A DNA stretch of 64,000 nt from JBBRVW01 sp963784645 (GCA_963784645.1 CAWARY010000015.1:310001-374000); one strand, 5' to 3'. Positions 25,524-36,000 are shown, counted from the first letter of the stretch. Made by a program: numbers and translations. Notes: generated by a model from the sequence alone, not told the origin.

Positions 25524-26294
25524 GTGAGCGATTCGGTGGACGCACCGGTGGAGAGCATCGACCGGGCCCTCCGGGTCATCGGCCTGCTGGCGCAGCGTGG
25601 CGAGGGCTGGTCACTGGACGAGCTGGCCGTCGCGAGCGGGCTGCCGAAGAGCACGCTGCACCGGGTGCTCGGCTCGCTGCGGCACCGGGGGTTCGCCTCC
25701 CAGCCGGAGCCCAGCGGCGTGTACCTGCTGGGGCCAGCGGCCCTGGAGTCGGCCTTCGGCTTCTACGAGCGCCTGGACGTGCGCGCGCTCGCGGGTCCCT
25801 TGATGGGCGCGCTGGCGGCACGGTACGGAGAGACCGTGCACCTCGCGGTGCTGGCCGGGGCCGACGTCGTCTACGTCGACAAGCACGAGGGCACCCATCC
25901 GGTGCGGATGAGCTCGACCATCGGCGGCCGGAACCCGGCGTACTGCACCGGAGTCGGGAAGGCCCTGCTGTCGGCGCTGCTGCCCGACGACGCCGCCGTG
26001 CACGAGTGGGTGCAACGGCACGGGCCGTTGGCCGCCCGCACTCCGGCCACGGTGACCTCGGCCGACGTCCTGGCCCGGCGCCTCGCCCAGGCCCGCTCCC
26101 GTGGCTACGCCGTCGACCTGGGGGAGAACGAGGCCGGGGTGCACTGCGTCGCCGTGCCGCTGGTGCTGGCCGGCCGGGCCCCGGTAGGCGCCGTGAGCGT
26201 CACCGCGCCGGCCTCGCGGCTGCCACGGTCACGCATGGCGGCGCTGGGTACCGAGGTCCGCGACCTCACCGCCTCCCTGGTAGCCGGGGCGTAG
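25524..26294 (+). CDS. IclR family transcriptional regulator
   Basis: 256 residues from the GTG at 25524. Winged HTH in residues 10-75 (VIGLLAQRGEGWSLDELAVASGLPKSTLHRVLGSL, cut here for description), then the IclR effector domain with YCTGVGKALLSALLPDDA, and GYAVDLGENEAGVHCVAVPL, where Cys and the acidic residue line the effector pocket. It probably represses the divergent ADH-SDR-GH4-SMP30 operon until a pathway sugar or lactone binds. Confidence 0.92.
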   Translation: MSDSVDAPVESIDRALRVIGLLAQRGEGWSLDELAVASGLPKSTLHRVLGSLRHRGFASQPEPSGVYLLGPAALESAFGFYERLDVRALAGPLMGALAARYGETVHLAVLAGADVVYVDKHEGTHPVRMSSTIGGRNPAYCTGVGKALLSALLPDDAAVHEWVQRHGPLAARTPATVTSADVLARRLAQARSRGYAVDLGENEAGVHCVAVPLVLAGRAPVGAVSVTAPASRLPRSRMAALGTEVRDLTASLVAGA

Positions 26295-26295
26295 C

Positions 26296-27078
26296 TCAGT
26301 CCGGCTCCACCGAGGCGTCGCTCACCACGGTGACCGTGACGCCGGCCTCGCGCAGCAGTGCGACCTGGGCCGGGTCGGCAGTCGCGTCCGTCACGATCTC
26401 GTCGACCCGGTCGAGCCCGACGACGTGGGCAAGCAGGATGTGGCCCAGGCGAGCGCCGTCGGCGAGCACGACCGTCCGGGCCGCCCGGGCGGACATCGCC
26501 CGCAGCGTCCGCGCCTCGACCTCGTCGTCGGTCATGACGCCCCCGTCGACCGTGACTGCGCCGGCCTCGAGGAACGCGACCGCGATGCTCAGGTCGCGCA
26601 GCACCTCCTCGGCCCACGGCCCGGCCAGGCCGTAGGACTTCGGCCGGGCAACTCCCCCGGTGACCACCACCTTGAGGCGGGGCCGCATCGTCAGGTCCGC
26701 CGCGATGTCCAGGGCGTTGGTCACCACCGTCAGCCGGTCCCGGTCACCGAGCTCGCGGGCCAGCACCGGTGTCAGCACCCCGGACGCCAGCGCCACCACC
26801 TGCGCTCCCCCGGGGACCCGCTCGGCGGCCACCCGGGCGACCGCGCGCTTGCGGTCCCGACCCTCGTCCCGGCTCCTGGCCGGCACCGGGAACGCCACTC
26901 CGGAGGTGGTGGCGCCGCCGTGGGTGCGGGCCAGCAGCCGCTCCTCCTCGAGCAGCGCCAGGTCACGCCGCAGCGTCGCCGCGGACACGTTGAGCCGCCC
27001 CGCGAGCTCCGTCACGTCGATGCTGCCCTCGGCGTCCAGGGCGGTCAGGATCGCGCTGAGCCGATCGGTCCTGCGCAC
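26296..27078 (-). CDS. DeoR family transcriptional regulator
   Basis: 260 residues from a GTG with AGGAGG upstream. N-terminal HTH (VTELAGRLNVSAATLRRDLA, then LLARTHGGATT), and a C-terminal sugar-phosphate sensor fold with VVTNALDIAADL, VVVTGGVARPKSYGLAGP and ADGARLGHILLAHV. DeoR proteins usually repress sugar catabolic genes. It is divergent from the second GH4 gene and is likely its regulator. Convergent with iclR; two bases separate the stops. Confidence 0.9.
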   Translation of the reverse strand: MRRTDRLSAILTALDAEGSIDVTELAGRLNVSAATLRRDLALLEEERLLARTHGGATTSGVAFPVPARSRDEGRDRKRAVARVAAERVPGGAQVVALASGVLTPVLARELGDRDRLTVVTNALDIAADLTMRPRLKVVVTGGVARPKSYGLAGPWAEEVLRDLSIAVAFLEAGAVTVDGGVMTDDEVEARTLRAMSARAARTVVLADGARLGHILLAHVVGLDRVDEIVTDATADPAQVALLREAGVTVTVVSDASVEPD

Positions 27079-27185
27079 CGCACCTCCTCGCCCCGGTCGT
27101 ACCGGACGGGCGCCGGCCGTGAGGCCCCGGCCGGGGCCACGGTAGCCGGGCACGAGGCCGACCGAGGACCTTTTCGAGCATAGAT

Positions 27186-27206
27186 GAACATTCTCAGTGC
27201 TTGTTC
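27186..27206. promoter_or_regulatory. Inverted repeat in the DeoR/GH4 divergent promoter
   Basis: GAACA and TGTTC are separated by 11 nt, between a GTG-started deoR and the GH4 ATG. A candidate operator for the DeoR protein. Confidence 0.4.
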
Positions 27207-27241
27207 TTGCGCGCGGCGTGCGGACATGGTGCGATGCGCCC

Positions 27242-28549
27242 ATGACGGCGATCACCTTCCTCGGCGCGGGCAGCGTGGAGTTCACCCGGGACCTGCTCGC
27301 GGACCTGCTGGGCTTCGAGGAGCTCACCGGCTGCGAGGTCCGGCTGCACGACATCGACCCCGACCGGCTCGCGACCGCCGAGGGCATCGCCGCGCAGGTC
27401 GCCCGCCAGGTGGGCGGCTCGTTGAAGGTCAGCACGCACGCCGACCGCCGCGAGTCCCTCGACGGCGCCGACTTCGCCATCAACATGATCCAGGTCGGCG
27501 GCCTGGCCGCCACCCGCACCGACTTCGCCGTCCCGAACCGGCACGGCGTGCGCCAGACCATCGCCGACACCCTCGGCATCGGCGGCGTCTTCCGCGCCCT
27601 GCGCACGTTCCCGGTGCTGGACGGCATCGCCGCCGACATGCTGGCCGTCTGCCCGGACGCCTGGCTGCTGAACTACACCAACCCGATGAGCATGAACATC
27701 ACCTACCTGAGCCGGGTGGCTCCGGCACTCAAGGTGGTCGGGCTCTGCCACTCCGTGCACTGGACGGTCGTCGGGCTCGGCGAGGTGATCGGGGTGCCCC
27801 TCGAGGAGATGAGCTGGTTCTCGGCCGGCGTGAACCACCAGGCGTGGCTGCTGCGGTGGGAGCGCGACGGCCGGAGCCTGTACCCGGTGCTGGACGAGCG
27901 CATCGCCGCCGACCCCGAGCTCCGGCGCCGGGTGCGGGTCGACATGTACCGGCGGTTCGGCTACTACCCGACCGAGACCAGCGAGCACTCCAGCGAGTAC
28001 GTCCCGTGGTACCTCCGCCACGACGCGGAGGTGGAGCGGCTCAGGCTGGAGCCGGACGTCTACGTCGGCATCAGCGAGGGGAACGTCGCGACCTACGAGG
28101 ATACCCGGCGGCTGCTGGCCGCCGGGGAGCCGCTGGCCCTGGAGCAGACCGCGACCGAGTACGCACCGCAGGTGGTGCACAGCATGGTGACCGGGCTCCC
28201 CCGGCGGATCCAGGGCAACGTCGCCAACACCGGGCTGATCACCAACCTGCCGGCCGGCCTCGGGGTCGAGGTCCCCTGCCTGGTCGACGAGATGGGTGTG
28301 CACCCGGTGCACGTGGGGGCGCTGCCACCACAGTGCGCAGCCCTCAACCGGAACTTCCTCAACGTGGTCGACCTGACCGCTGCGGCAGCCGTCGACGGCG
28401 ACCCGCGGCTGGTGCGGCACGCAGCGATGCTCGACCCCAACACAGCGGCGACGCTCGGCCTCGACGACATCTGGGACCTGTGCGACGAGCTGGTCGCGGC
28501 GCACGGCGACCTGCTGCCGCCCTCCTTGCGGGTGAGCGTTCGTGCCTGA
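27242..28549 (+). CDS. Glycoside hydrolase family 4 (NAD/Mn-dependent), copy 2
   Basis: 435 residues from the ATG at 27242; an upstream in-frame start (27197) adds 15 residues without a ribosome site. Cofactor loop ITFLGAGSVEFTRDL, NMIQVGGLAATRTDFAVP, NYTNPMSMN, metal ligands Cys in GLCHSVHWT and His in SAGVNHQAWLL, and the C-terminal ALPPQCAALNRNFLNVV. It resembles copy 1 along its length but is clearly diverged. The overall pattern is closest to the alpha-galactosidase (MelA)-like branch. Divergent from the DeoR gene. Confidence 0.92.
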   Translation: MTAITFLGAGSVEFTRDLLADLLGFEELTGCEVRLHDIDPDRLATAEGIAAQVARQVGGSLKVSTHADRRESLDGADFAINMIQVGGLAATRTDFAVPNRHGVRQTIADTLGIGGVFRALRTFPVLDGIAADMLAVCPDAWLLNYTNPMSMNITYLSRVAPALKVVGLCHSVHWTVVGLGEVIGVPLEEMSWFSAGVNHQAWLLRWERDGRSLYPVLDERIAADPELRRRVRVDMYRRFGYYPTETSEHSSEYVPWYLRHDAEVERLRLEPDVYVGISEGNVATYEDTRRLLAAGEPLALEQTATEYAPQVVHSMVTGLPRRIQGNVANTGLITNLPAGLGVEVPCLVDEMGVHPVHVGALPPQCAALNRNFLNVVDLTAAAAVDGDPRLVRHAAMLDPNTAATLGLDDIWDLCDELVAAHGDLLPPSLRVSVRA

Positions 28550-28594
28550 CCCGCACTGCGCGCAGCACGCTGGCGTCGCGGCCCGCTGCGGGTC
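28548..28594. terminator. Inverted repeat between convergent GH4 and amidohydrolase genes
   Basis: GACCCGCA (28548-28555) and TGCGGGTC (28587-28594) are perfect inverse complements enclosing a GC-rich loop. The first arm overlaps the GH4 stop codon. Confidence 0.4.
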
Positions 28595-28598
28595 CCGG

Positions 28599-29660
28599 TC
28601 AGAGGCCGAGGACCCGGCGCGCGTTCCCCGCGTAGAGGGCGGGCAAAAGCGCTGCGGGGATCTCGGCCGCGGTGATGTCCCAGCGGCCCATCGGCGGCCG
28701 CTCCTCCTCCGGCGCGTACGGGAAGCTCTCGTCCGCGGTCTCCAGGAACCGCACGTACGACCGGTAGACGTCGACGTCCAGCGGATAGCCGTCGGTGCCG
28801 AACAGCACCTGCTCGGGGTGCCTCTCGACCAGCCGCCGGAATGCCCTGGGCTGGCGGCCCAGCTCGGGCAGCCGGCCGCCGATGTCCACGTGCAGCTGGG
28901 GGTAGGCGCCGAGCATCCGGTCGACCCAGCGCAGGTCCTCGGCGTAGCAGCCGACGTGAGCCCCGACGAACGTGGTCCCCGGGTGCTCCGCGACCGCCGC
29001 CTCCAGCGCGTCCATGAGCCGCTGGAAGCTCGGCAGGCCGGGCCGGCCGAACCACCAGTCCGGGCACTCGGCAAGCTCCTCGAGCCGCTCGTTGTGGCGG
29101 TCCAGCGGCGCGAAGAAGGCCACCGGGTCGGCGGTGTGGATCAGGACCGGGAGCCCGTGCTCGCCGGCCGCGTCGAGCACAGCCGCCACCTGGGGGGCGT
29201 CCGGCAGCACCAGCGACCCCCGGTCGTCGCGGAACTCCAGGCCGAGGTCCTTCCACACCTTGAGCCCGCGGGCGCCGGCGCCCGCCGAGTCGGCGACGCT
29301 GCGCACGAGCTGCTCGACGCCGCGCGCTCCGCCCGGGTCGGCGAGCAGCCGCCAGTCGACGTGGGCGAACGTCACGAACCGGCCCTCGTGTGCTCTGTCG
29401 TAGCGGTCGAGGTTGGCGCGCAGCTCGTCGCCCCAGCGGCCGTCGAGGTTCACCACCGTGGCCACGTCGCAGGCATCCATGACTGCCAGCACCTCACCGA
29501 CGTCCGGCGTCATCCAGGTCCCGTCCCGCGTCAGCCAACGACCGAGATGGTTGTGCACGTCGACGCACGGGACGGCCGGCCGATCCACCACCGTGAGGTC
29601 GGCGCGCACCTGCGACACCGGTGCCCAGTCGCGCAGCGAGAGCGAGCTCGGGTCGACCAC
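28599..29660 (-). CDS. Amidohydrolase_2 family metal-dependent hydrolase
   Basis: 353 residues from the GTG at 29660, which has GGGAGGA 5-6 nt upstream; reads to 29765 lack a ribosome site. TIM-barrel hydrolase: metal His pair in CVDVHNHLGRW, a further His in VLIHTADP, FVGAHVGCYAED, and the catalytic Asp in VLFGTDGYPLDVDVYRS. Relatives include aromatic-acid decarboxylases and sugar lactonases such as L-fuconolactonase. Beside sugar genes, lactone or ester hydrolysis is plausible but unproven. Divergent from the ABC importer operon. Confidence 0.85.
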   Translation of the reverse strand: MVDPSSLSLRDWAPVSQVRADLTVVDRPAVPCVDVHNHLGRWLTRDGTWMTPDVGEVLAVMDACDVATVVNLDGRWGDELRANLDRYDRAHEGRFVTFAHVDWRLLADPGGARGVEQLVRSVADSAGAGARGLKVWKDLGLEFRDDRGSLVLPDAPQVAAVLDAAGEHGLPVLIHTADPVAFFAPLDRHNERLEELAECPDWWFGRPGLPSFQRLMDALEAAVAEHPGTTFVGAHVGCYAEDLRWVDRMLGAYPQLHVDIGGRLPELGRQPRAFRRLVERHPEQVLFGTDGYPLDVDVYRSYVRFLETADESFPYAPEEERPPMGRWDITAAEIPAALLPALYAGNARRVLGL

Positions 29661-29743
29661 GTCAGTCCTCCCAGCGGTCCGGAACGCCGACACCCTACGC
29701 ACCGACATGCGGCCCTTTCCGGCCCGGAACTCGAGGAGACGCC

Positions 29744-31075
29744 ATGACCCGTCCGAGCCGTCCACGTACCCACCGTCGCGTTCCGGTTGCCGCAGCTGCC
29801 GTTGCGCTCGCCATGCTCGCCGCCGGTTGCGGCGGGAGCAGCGGCGGCGGTACGGGAGCGACCAAGGTCGACCCGTCTGCGAAGGTGACCCTCACCTGGT
29901 GGACCGGTCAGTCCCAGGCCGCCGAGAAGGTGCTCGAAGGTCTTGCCGCGGAGTTCCACCAGGCGCACCCGAACGTGACCGTCAAGGCCTCGTCCGGCGC
30001 GTCGACCACCGACGACCTGCTGCAGAAGCTGTCCGCCACCTTTGCCAGCGGCACCTACCCCGACATCTCCTACGCCTATGGCAGCTGGGCCGGGAAGCTG
30101 GGGAAGTCCGGCAAGACGCTCGACCTCACCGACGAGGTCGCCGACCCCGCCGTGGGCTGGGACGAGCTCCCGCCCGCGGCCCGCACGACCGCCACCCCGG
30201 CCGGAGTGGTCATCGGCTACCCCGCACTGGTCGACAACCTGGCGCTTGTCTTCAACACGGACCTGTTCGACGCGGCCGGCCTCGAGTACCCGAGCGCCGA
30301 CTGGACCTGGGAGGACTTCCGGTCCGCCGCCAAGGCGATCTCCGACCCGGGCAAGAAGATCTACGGCACGGCCTGGTCCGTCAGTGGCGGCGAGGACACG
30401 ACGTGGCACCTCTGGCCCCTGTTGTGGCAGGGCGGCGGCGAGATCCTGACCAAGGACGAGAAGAAGACCGCCTTCGACTCCCCGGCCGGCGTGCAGGGTC
30501 TCGAGCTGCTCCGCCAGATGGCGGTGGAGGACCAGAGCATGTACCTCGACCAGACCGACGAGAAGTACGGCCCGCTGTTCGCCGCCGGCCGGGTCGGCAT
30601 GATCGTCACCGGTCCCTGGCAGCTCTACGACCTCGTGCAGGCCAAGACGCCGTACGGCGTACAGGTGCTGCCCGGAACGAACGGCGACCACCAGACGGTG
30701 TCGGGCCCGGACATCTGGGCCGCGTTCGACCACAAGGACGCCAACCGGGCGCACTGGACCGCGGAGCTCCTGGCGTGGCTGAGCCAGCCCGAGCAGGACG
30801 CGCGGTGGAACATGGCTCTCGGGAACCTGCCCCTCCGTGCGTCCGAGCAGTCGATGCCGGAGTACGCGACGTTCATCGCCACCTACCCGGGCGTCGACGT
30901 GATGGTGGCCAACCTGGCGAATGCCACGCACGCCCGTCCCACCATCGCCAGCTACCCCGAGATCTCCCGCTACGTCGGGGAGGCGGTCGCCAAGACCCTG
31001 CAGGGCCGGGGCTCGTCGGCAGACGCGCTGGCCACCGCGGCAGAGAAGGCGGACCAGGCGATGTCGTTCCAGTGA
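29744..31075 (+). CDS. ABC sugar transporter substrate-binding lipoprotein
   Basis: 443 residues; GAGGAG precedes the ATG. Lipoprotein signal with lipobox LAAGC (Cys about residue 30), then a Gly/Ser linker. The SBP family 1 fold starts at KVTLTWWTGQSQAAEKVLEG. DISYAYGSWAGKL, the GYPALVDNLALVFNTDLFDAAGL hinge region, and AAGRVGMIVTGPWQLYDL are typical of oligosaccharide-binding proteins. First gene of an importer operon facing the amidohydrolase. It probably delivers the glycoside used by the GH4 enzymes. Confidence 0.92.
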   Translation: MTRPSRPRTHRRVPVAAAAVALAMLAAGCGGSSGGGTGATKVDPSAKVTLTWWTGQSQAAEKVLEGLAAEFHQAHPNVTVKASSGASTTDDLLQKLSATFASGTYPDISYAYGSWAGKLGKSGKTLDLTDEVADPAVGWDELPPAARTTATPAGVVIGYPALVDNLALVFNTDLFDAAGLEYPSADWTWEDFRSAAKAISDPGKKIYGTAWSVSGGEDTTWHLWPLLWQGGGEILTKDEKKTAFDSPAGVQGLELLRQMAVEDQSMYLDQTDEKYGPLFAAGRVGMIVTGPWQLYDLVQAKTPYGVQVLPGTNGDHQTVSGPDIWAAFDHKDANRAHWTAELLAWLSQPEQDARWNMALGNLPLRASEQSMPEYATFIATYPGVDVMVANLANATHARPTIASYPEISRYVGEAVAKTLQGRGSSADALATAAEKADQAMSFQ

Positions 31076-32064
31076 CCCAGGGGACGACTACCCGCGCAGG
31101 CCCGGGCGACGCCGGACTGATTGAGCGCGCGCGCCGGGGGGCAGCCCAGCGCCGGCTGTTCCCGTCGCACCCGACCAACCAGCGGCGGCGGGTGCGGGTG
31201 CGACGGTCCCTCACCGGGTGGGGGTTCGCCGGCCCGGCGACCCTGGTGGTCGTCGGGCTGTCCGTCTTCCCGGCTCTGTGGGCCCTGGTCATCTCCCGGC
31301 AGAACTGGGACGGCATCACCCCCGCGACGGCCGCGGGCTGGTCCAACTACCGCCGGATGGCCACGGACTCCTCGCTGCGCGAGGCGGTCAGCCACACGGT
31401 GCTCTTCACCGCGGTGTTCGTGCCCGCGTCGGTGCTGCTGGGGATCTTCCTCGCCACCGCCCTCAACAAGCCGATCCGCCTGGTGGCCTTCTACCGCACG
31501 GCGATCTTCATCCCGTTCGTCGCATCGGCCGCCGCGACGGGGATCCTCGCCAACTTCGTGTTCAACCCGCAGTTCGGCCTGGCCAACAACGCGCTACGGG
31601 TGGCCCACCTCCCGCAGCAGCAGTTCCTCGAGAGCGGCACCCAGGCATTGTGGGTGCTCTGCCTCATCGCGCTCTGGGGTGAGGTCGGCTTCACCGTCGT
31701 GATCTACCTCGCAGCCCTGCAGGACATCCCCGCAGAGCTCACCGAAGCGGCTGTCGTCGACGGTGCGAACGCGTGGCAGGTGTTCCGGAACGTCACGCTG
31801 CCGCAGCTGGGACCTGTGACCGTGTTCACCGCCGTGTGGCAGACGATCACCGCCCTGCAGCTGTTCGACCTGGTGTTCACCACGACCAAAGGAGGCCCGG
31901 TCGGCGCGACCCAGACGATCGTCTACTACGTCTACTACCAAGCCTTTCAGCTCAGCCACTACGGCTACGGCTCGGCGGTGGCGTACGTCCTGTTCGCCGT
32001 CACGATGCTCATCACGCTCGGGATGGTCGGCTACGCCCGGAGCCGCAAGATGGAGGCCTTCTGA
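31072..32064 (+). CDS. ABC sugar transporter permease (MalF/UgpA-like)
   Basis: 330 residues; the GTG overlaps the binding-protein stop by 4 bp. Six membrane helices are visible, starting with GFAGPATLVVVGLSVFPALWAL. The EAA loop reads IPAELTEAAVVDGANAWQVFRNVTLPQLGP, which contacts the ATPase. Basic N-terminal tail of about 40 residues. Partner of the following permease. Confidence 0.92.
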   Translation: MTQGTTTRAGPGDAGLIERARRGAAQRRLFPSHPTNQRRRVRVRRSLTGWGFAGPATLVVVGLSVFPALWALVISRQNWDGITPATAAGWSNYRRMATDSSLREAVSHTVLFTAVFVPASVLLGIFLATALNKPIRLVAFYRTAIFIPFVASAAATGILANFVFNPQFGLANNALRVAHLPQQQFLESGTQALWVLCLIALWGEVGFTVVIYLAALQDIPAELTEAAVVDGANAWQVFRNVTLPQLGPVTVFTAVWQTITALQLFDLVFTTTKGGPVGATQTIVYYVYYQAFQLSHYGYGSAVAYVLFAVTMLITLGMVGYARSRKMEAF

Positions 32065-32942
32065 TGGCGACCACGTCGGACGTCGCGCTGCGCCCGGACC
32101 GCCAGCGACCTCGAACCGGCTTCTGGCGCTGGCTGCCCTTCAGCCCGTGGCACCTGGTGCTGATGCCGACGGCGTTGCTGTTCCTGCTGCCGCTGGTCCA
32201 GATGCTCTCCGCGAGCCTGATGTCCGACGCCGACATCAACCGGTTCCCGCCGAGGTTCCTGCCGCACTCGCTGCACGTGCAGGGCTACGTCTCGCTGTTC
32301 ACGGAGGCGCCAGCGGGGCGCTGGCTGCTGAACTCCACGATCGTCGTCACGATCGGCGTCCTCGCGCACCTCGTCCTGTGCTCGCTGGCGGGGTACGGGT
32401 TCGCGCGGCTGCGGTTTGCCGGGCGTTCGGTCGGCTTCTTCCTCATCGTGGCCACCATCATGATCCCGACGCAGCTGCTGATGATCCCGACCTACGTGCT
32501 GTTCTCGAGGCTCGGTCTGGTCGACACGCTCGCAGCGGCCTTCGTCCCGTGGCTCGCGTCGGCCTTCGGCATCTTCCTCATGCGGCAGTTCTTCCTGTCC
32601 CTGCCGGCCGAGCTCGAGGACGCCGGGCGGATCGACGGCTGCTCCACCCTCCGGGTCTTCTGGTACATCGTCCTGCCACTGGCCAAGCCCGCCCTCGCGA
32701 CCCTGACCATCTTCACGCTGCTCGGGTCCTGGAACGACCTGATCTGGCCGCTGATCGCGATCAGCGACGAGAAGTGGTACACGATCCAGCTCGGGCTGGC
32801 GAACTTCCAGGGCGTCCGGCGGACCCAGTGGTCGCTGTTGATGAGCGGCAACGTGGTGGCCACGATGCCGCTCATTCTGGCGTTCCTGCTGGCTCAGCGG
32901 CAGTTTGTCGCGACGATGACGTTCTCCGGCATCAAGGGCTGA
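32064..32942 (+). CDS. ABC sugar transporter permease (MalG/UgpE-like)
   Basis: 292 residues; the ATG overlaps the previous stop (TGATG). Six helices, beginning WHLVLMPTALLFLLPLVQML. The EAA motif is LPAELEDAGRIDGCSTLRVFWYIVLPLAKPAL. Third and last gene of the importer. No ATPase gene follows; the next gene is unrelated. Actinobacterial importers of this type often use one shared ATPase (MsiK-like) encoded elsewhere. Confidence 0.92.
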   Translation: MATTSDVALRPDRQRPRTGFWRWLPFSPWHLVLMPTALLFLLPLVQMLSASLMSDADINRFPPRFLPHSLHVQGYVSLFTEAPAGRWLLNSTIVVTIGVLAHLVLCSLAGYGFARLRFAGRSVGFFLIVATIMIPTQLLMIPTYVLFSRLGLVDTLAAAFVPWLASAFGIFLMRQFFLSLPAELEDAGRIDGCSTLRVFWYIVLPLAKPALATLTIFTLLGSWNDLIWPLIAISDEKWYTIQLGLANFQGVRRTQWSLLMSGNVVATMPLILAFLLAQRQFVATMTFSGIKG

Positions 32943-33017
32943 CAGAGCGGGTGGTCACCGCCGTGCCCTGTGGACAGAGCGCGGGGTGCACGCGGCCGTC
33001 CCGGCCAGGATGGACCG

Positions 33018-36000
33018 ATGCGCATCGTGCTCACGGTCGTCGACCCGGTGGGGACGGCGAGCCCTGTGGACGTCGAGGTGGCGGCACCACCCGGGACCCC
33101 GGTGGCCGAGGTGCGCGACCGGCTGCTCGGGGCGGTCGGGCGGCAGGGCGGTCGGCTCTTCACCCGCGAGGGAGTGCTCCCGGACGACGCCCGCCTCGGT
33201 GAGCCGCCGCTGCTCGACGGGGCCGTGCTCACCGTCGACCGTGCCGAGCCGCGCGACCCGCGAGGGCTGCTCGAGCTGCACGTGGTCGCCGGCCCCGACA
33301 GCGGTTCGGTGCACCGCCTCGCACCTGGCGAGCACGGCATCGGTCGCGCCGTCGAGGCCACGGTGCGCATCGACGACCCCGACGTGTCGAGGCTGCACGC
33401 CGTGCTGCGGGTCGCGGTCGACGGGTCGGGGGGCACCGCGGTGCACGATCTCGGGTCGACCAACGGCACGACCGTCGACGGCGAGCCGGTCACCCGTGCC
33501 GGCCGGCCGTTGCGCCCGGGCCAGGTGCTGCGCGTCGGCGACACGCGGCTCACGCTCGTGCTGCCCGAGCTGGTCCCCGTCTCCTGCCGCCCCGACGGCG
33601 CCGGCCACCTCGAGGTCAACCGCCCGCCCCGGCACCGGGCCCCGGTCACCCCCTTGCGCACCGCTCGGCCCACCGAGCCGGCCGCACGGGAGCGTGGCCG
33701 GTTCCCACTCGTCGCGATCCTCGTGCCGCTGGTTGCCGGCGTCGCGCTGGTGGCGATCACGCGCTCCCCCGCCTACCTCCTCTTCGTGCTGCTCTCCCCG
33801 CTCATGGCACTGGGCACGTTCGTCTCCGACCGCAGCGGCGGGAAGCGGTCGGCCAGGGCGATGCGCGAGGCGTATGCCGCCGAGTGCAGCCGGGTCGACG
33901 AGGCCGTGGCCCGGGCCGTCGCCGACGAGGGCCTCCAGCGGCACCGTGCGCACCCGGGGCCGGCGGCGCTGCTGCTCACTGCGGCCGGCCCGCGGCCACG
34001 ACTGTGGGAGCGCCGGCATACCGACGACGACGCCCTCGAGCTGCGGCTCGGCCTCGGCACGGTGCCGTCGCGGGTGGAGCTGCGCGACCCGACCGCCCCG
34101 GGCGGCGGTGACGACGTGCAGCACCCCGAGCTGACCGCAGCCCCGGTCACGGTCCGGCTCGCCGACGCCGGTGTCCTGGGCCTGGCCGGTGCCAGGCAGC
34201 GGGTGCTGCCGCTCGCGCGCTCGGTGGTCGCACAGCTGGCCGGCTGGCACAGCCCGCGCCACCTGTCCGTCGTCGTCCTTGCCGTCGAGCCGTCGCCCGA
34301 CTGGGAGTGGACCCGCTGGCTGCCGCACCTGCGACCGGGCGAGGCCGCACCGCTCCTCGTCGGCTGCGACGCCGCCCGGTTGCGGACCCGGGTCGACGAG
34401 CTGGTGGCACTGCTCGAGGCACGGCAGGAGAGCACCGCCGCTGGCGTCGGGCGCACCTGGTGCGGGCCCACCACGGTGGTCGTGCTCGACGGCGCCGGCG
34501 CCCTGCGGCGGCAGCCCGGCGTGGCCCGGCTGCTCGACGAGGGCCCGGCCGTCGGGATCCGGCTGCTCTGCGTCGAGCGTGATCTGGTCTCCCTGCCCGT
34601 CGAGTGCAGCGCCACGGCCGAGGTCACCGGTGCCGTCGGCACCCGGCTCCGGGTGGTGACCCCCGGCGGTACGGCGTACGACGACGTCGTGGCCGACGGC
34701 GTCAGCGACCGCTGGGCCCACCGCTTCGCCCGGTCGCTGGCAGCCCTGCGCGACGCCACCCCCGACGACCAGGAGTCCACGCTGCCCGGCACGGCGCGGC
34801 TCCTCGACCTGCTGCCCTTCGACGCGACCGACCCGGCGGCTCTCGAGACCGCCTGGCGGGTGAGCCCGCGTGACACCCGGGTGGTTCTCGGCGTCGGCAC
34901 CGACGGCGAGCACTTCGTCGTCGACCTCGCGACCGACGGGCCGCACGCACTGGTGGCCGGCACCACCGGCTCCGGCAAGTCCGAGCTGCTGCAGACCCTG
35001 GTCGCCGGGCTCGCCGTCGCCAACCGGCCCGACGAGATGTCCTTCGTGCTGGTCGACTACAAGGGCGGCGCGGCCTTCAAGGACTGCGCCCGGCTCCCGC
35101 ACACCGTCGGCACCGTCACTGACCTCGACGGCCACCTCACCGAGCGCGCCCTGCTCTCGCTGGGCGCCGAGCTCCGCCGGCGCGAGACGCTGCTGCGGGC
35201 TTCGGGCTGCAAGGACCTCGACGACTACCTCGCGCAGGCACCGGCGGGAGCTCCCCCGATGCCGCGCCTGGTCCTTGTCGTCGACGAGTTCGCCACCCTG
35301 GCAGAGGAGCTGCCCGACTTCGTCGGCGGCCTGGTCGGCATCGCGCAGCGTGGCCGGTCGCTCGGCGTCCACCTCGTGCTCGCCACCCAGCGGCCGGGCG
35401 GCGTGGTGAGCGCCGACATCCGGGCCAACACCAGCCTCCGGATCGCGCTGCGCGTCACCGACTCCGCCGAGTCCTCCGACGTCGTCGACGTGCGCGACGC
35501 CGCGGACATCAGCCGGGGTCACCCCGGGCGGGCCGTGCTGCGGGTGGGTGCCGGCGTGGTCCGCGGGCTGCAGTCGGCCCGAGTGGGCGGCCACGGCGAG
35601 GCCGCCGTCCCCGTCCACGTCCGGCCGGTGCCGTGGGAGCGAGCCGGAGACCCGGCCGGCACGGTCGCCGGGGCCACCCCGGCCGGCCCCACCGACCTGG
35701 CCCGGCTGGTCGACGCCGCCCGTGTCGCCGCCGAGCTGCTGGGTGCCGACCCGGTCGCCAGCCCGTGGCTCCCGCCGCTCCCCCCGGTCGTCACGGTCGA
35801 CGCCCTGGCCGGGCTGACGGGGCGGGTGCCCGAGGGCGGCCTGTCCGGTGTCACCGTCGGCGTGCTCGACCTGCCCTCCGAGCAGCGCCGGGCGCCGGTC
35901 ACCTTCGACCTGGAGGGCGGCGACCACCTGCTCGTCGCCGGCAGTGCGCGCAGCGGTCGCTCGACCCTGCTGCGCACCCTCGCGGCGGCCCTGGCCGACC

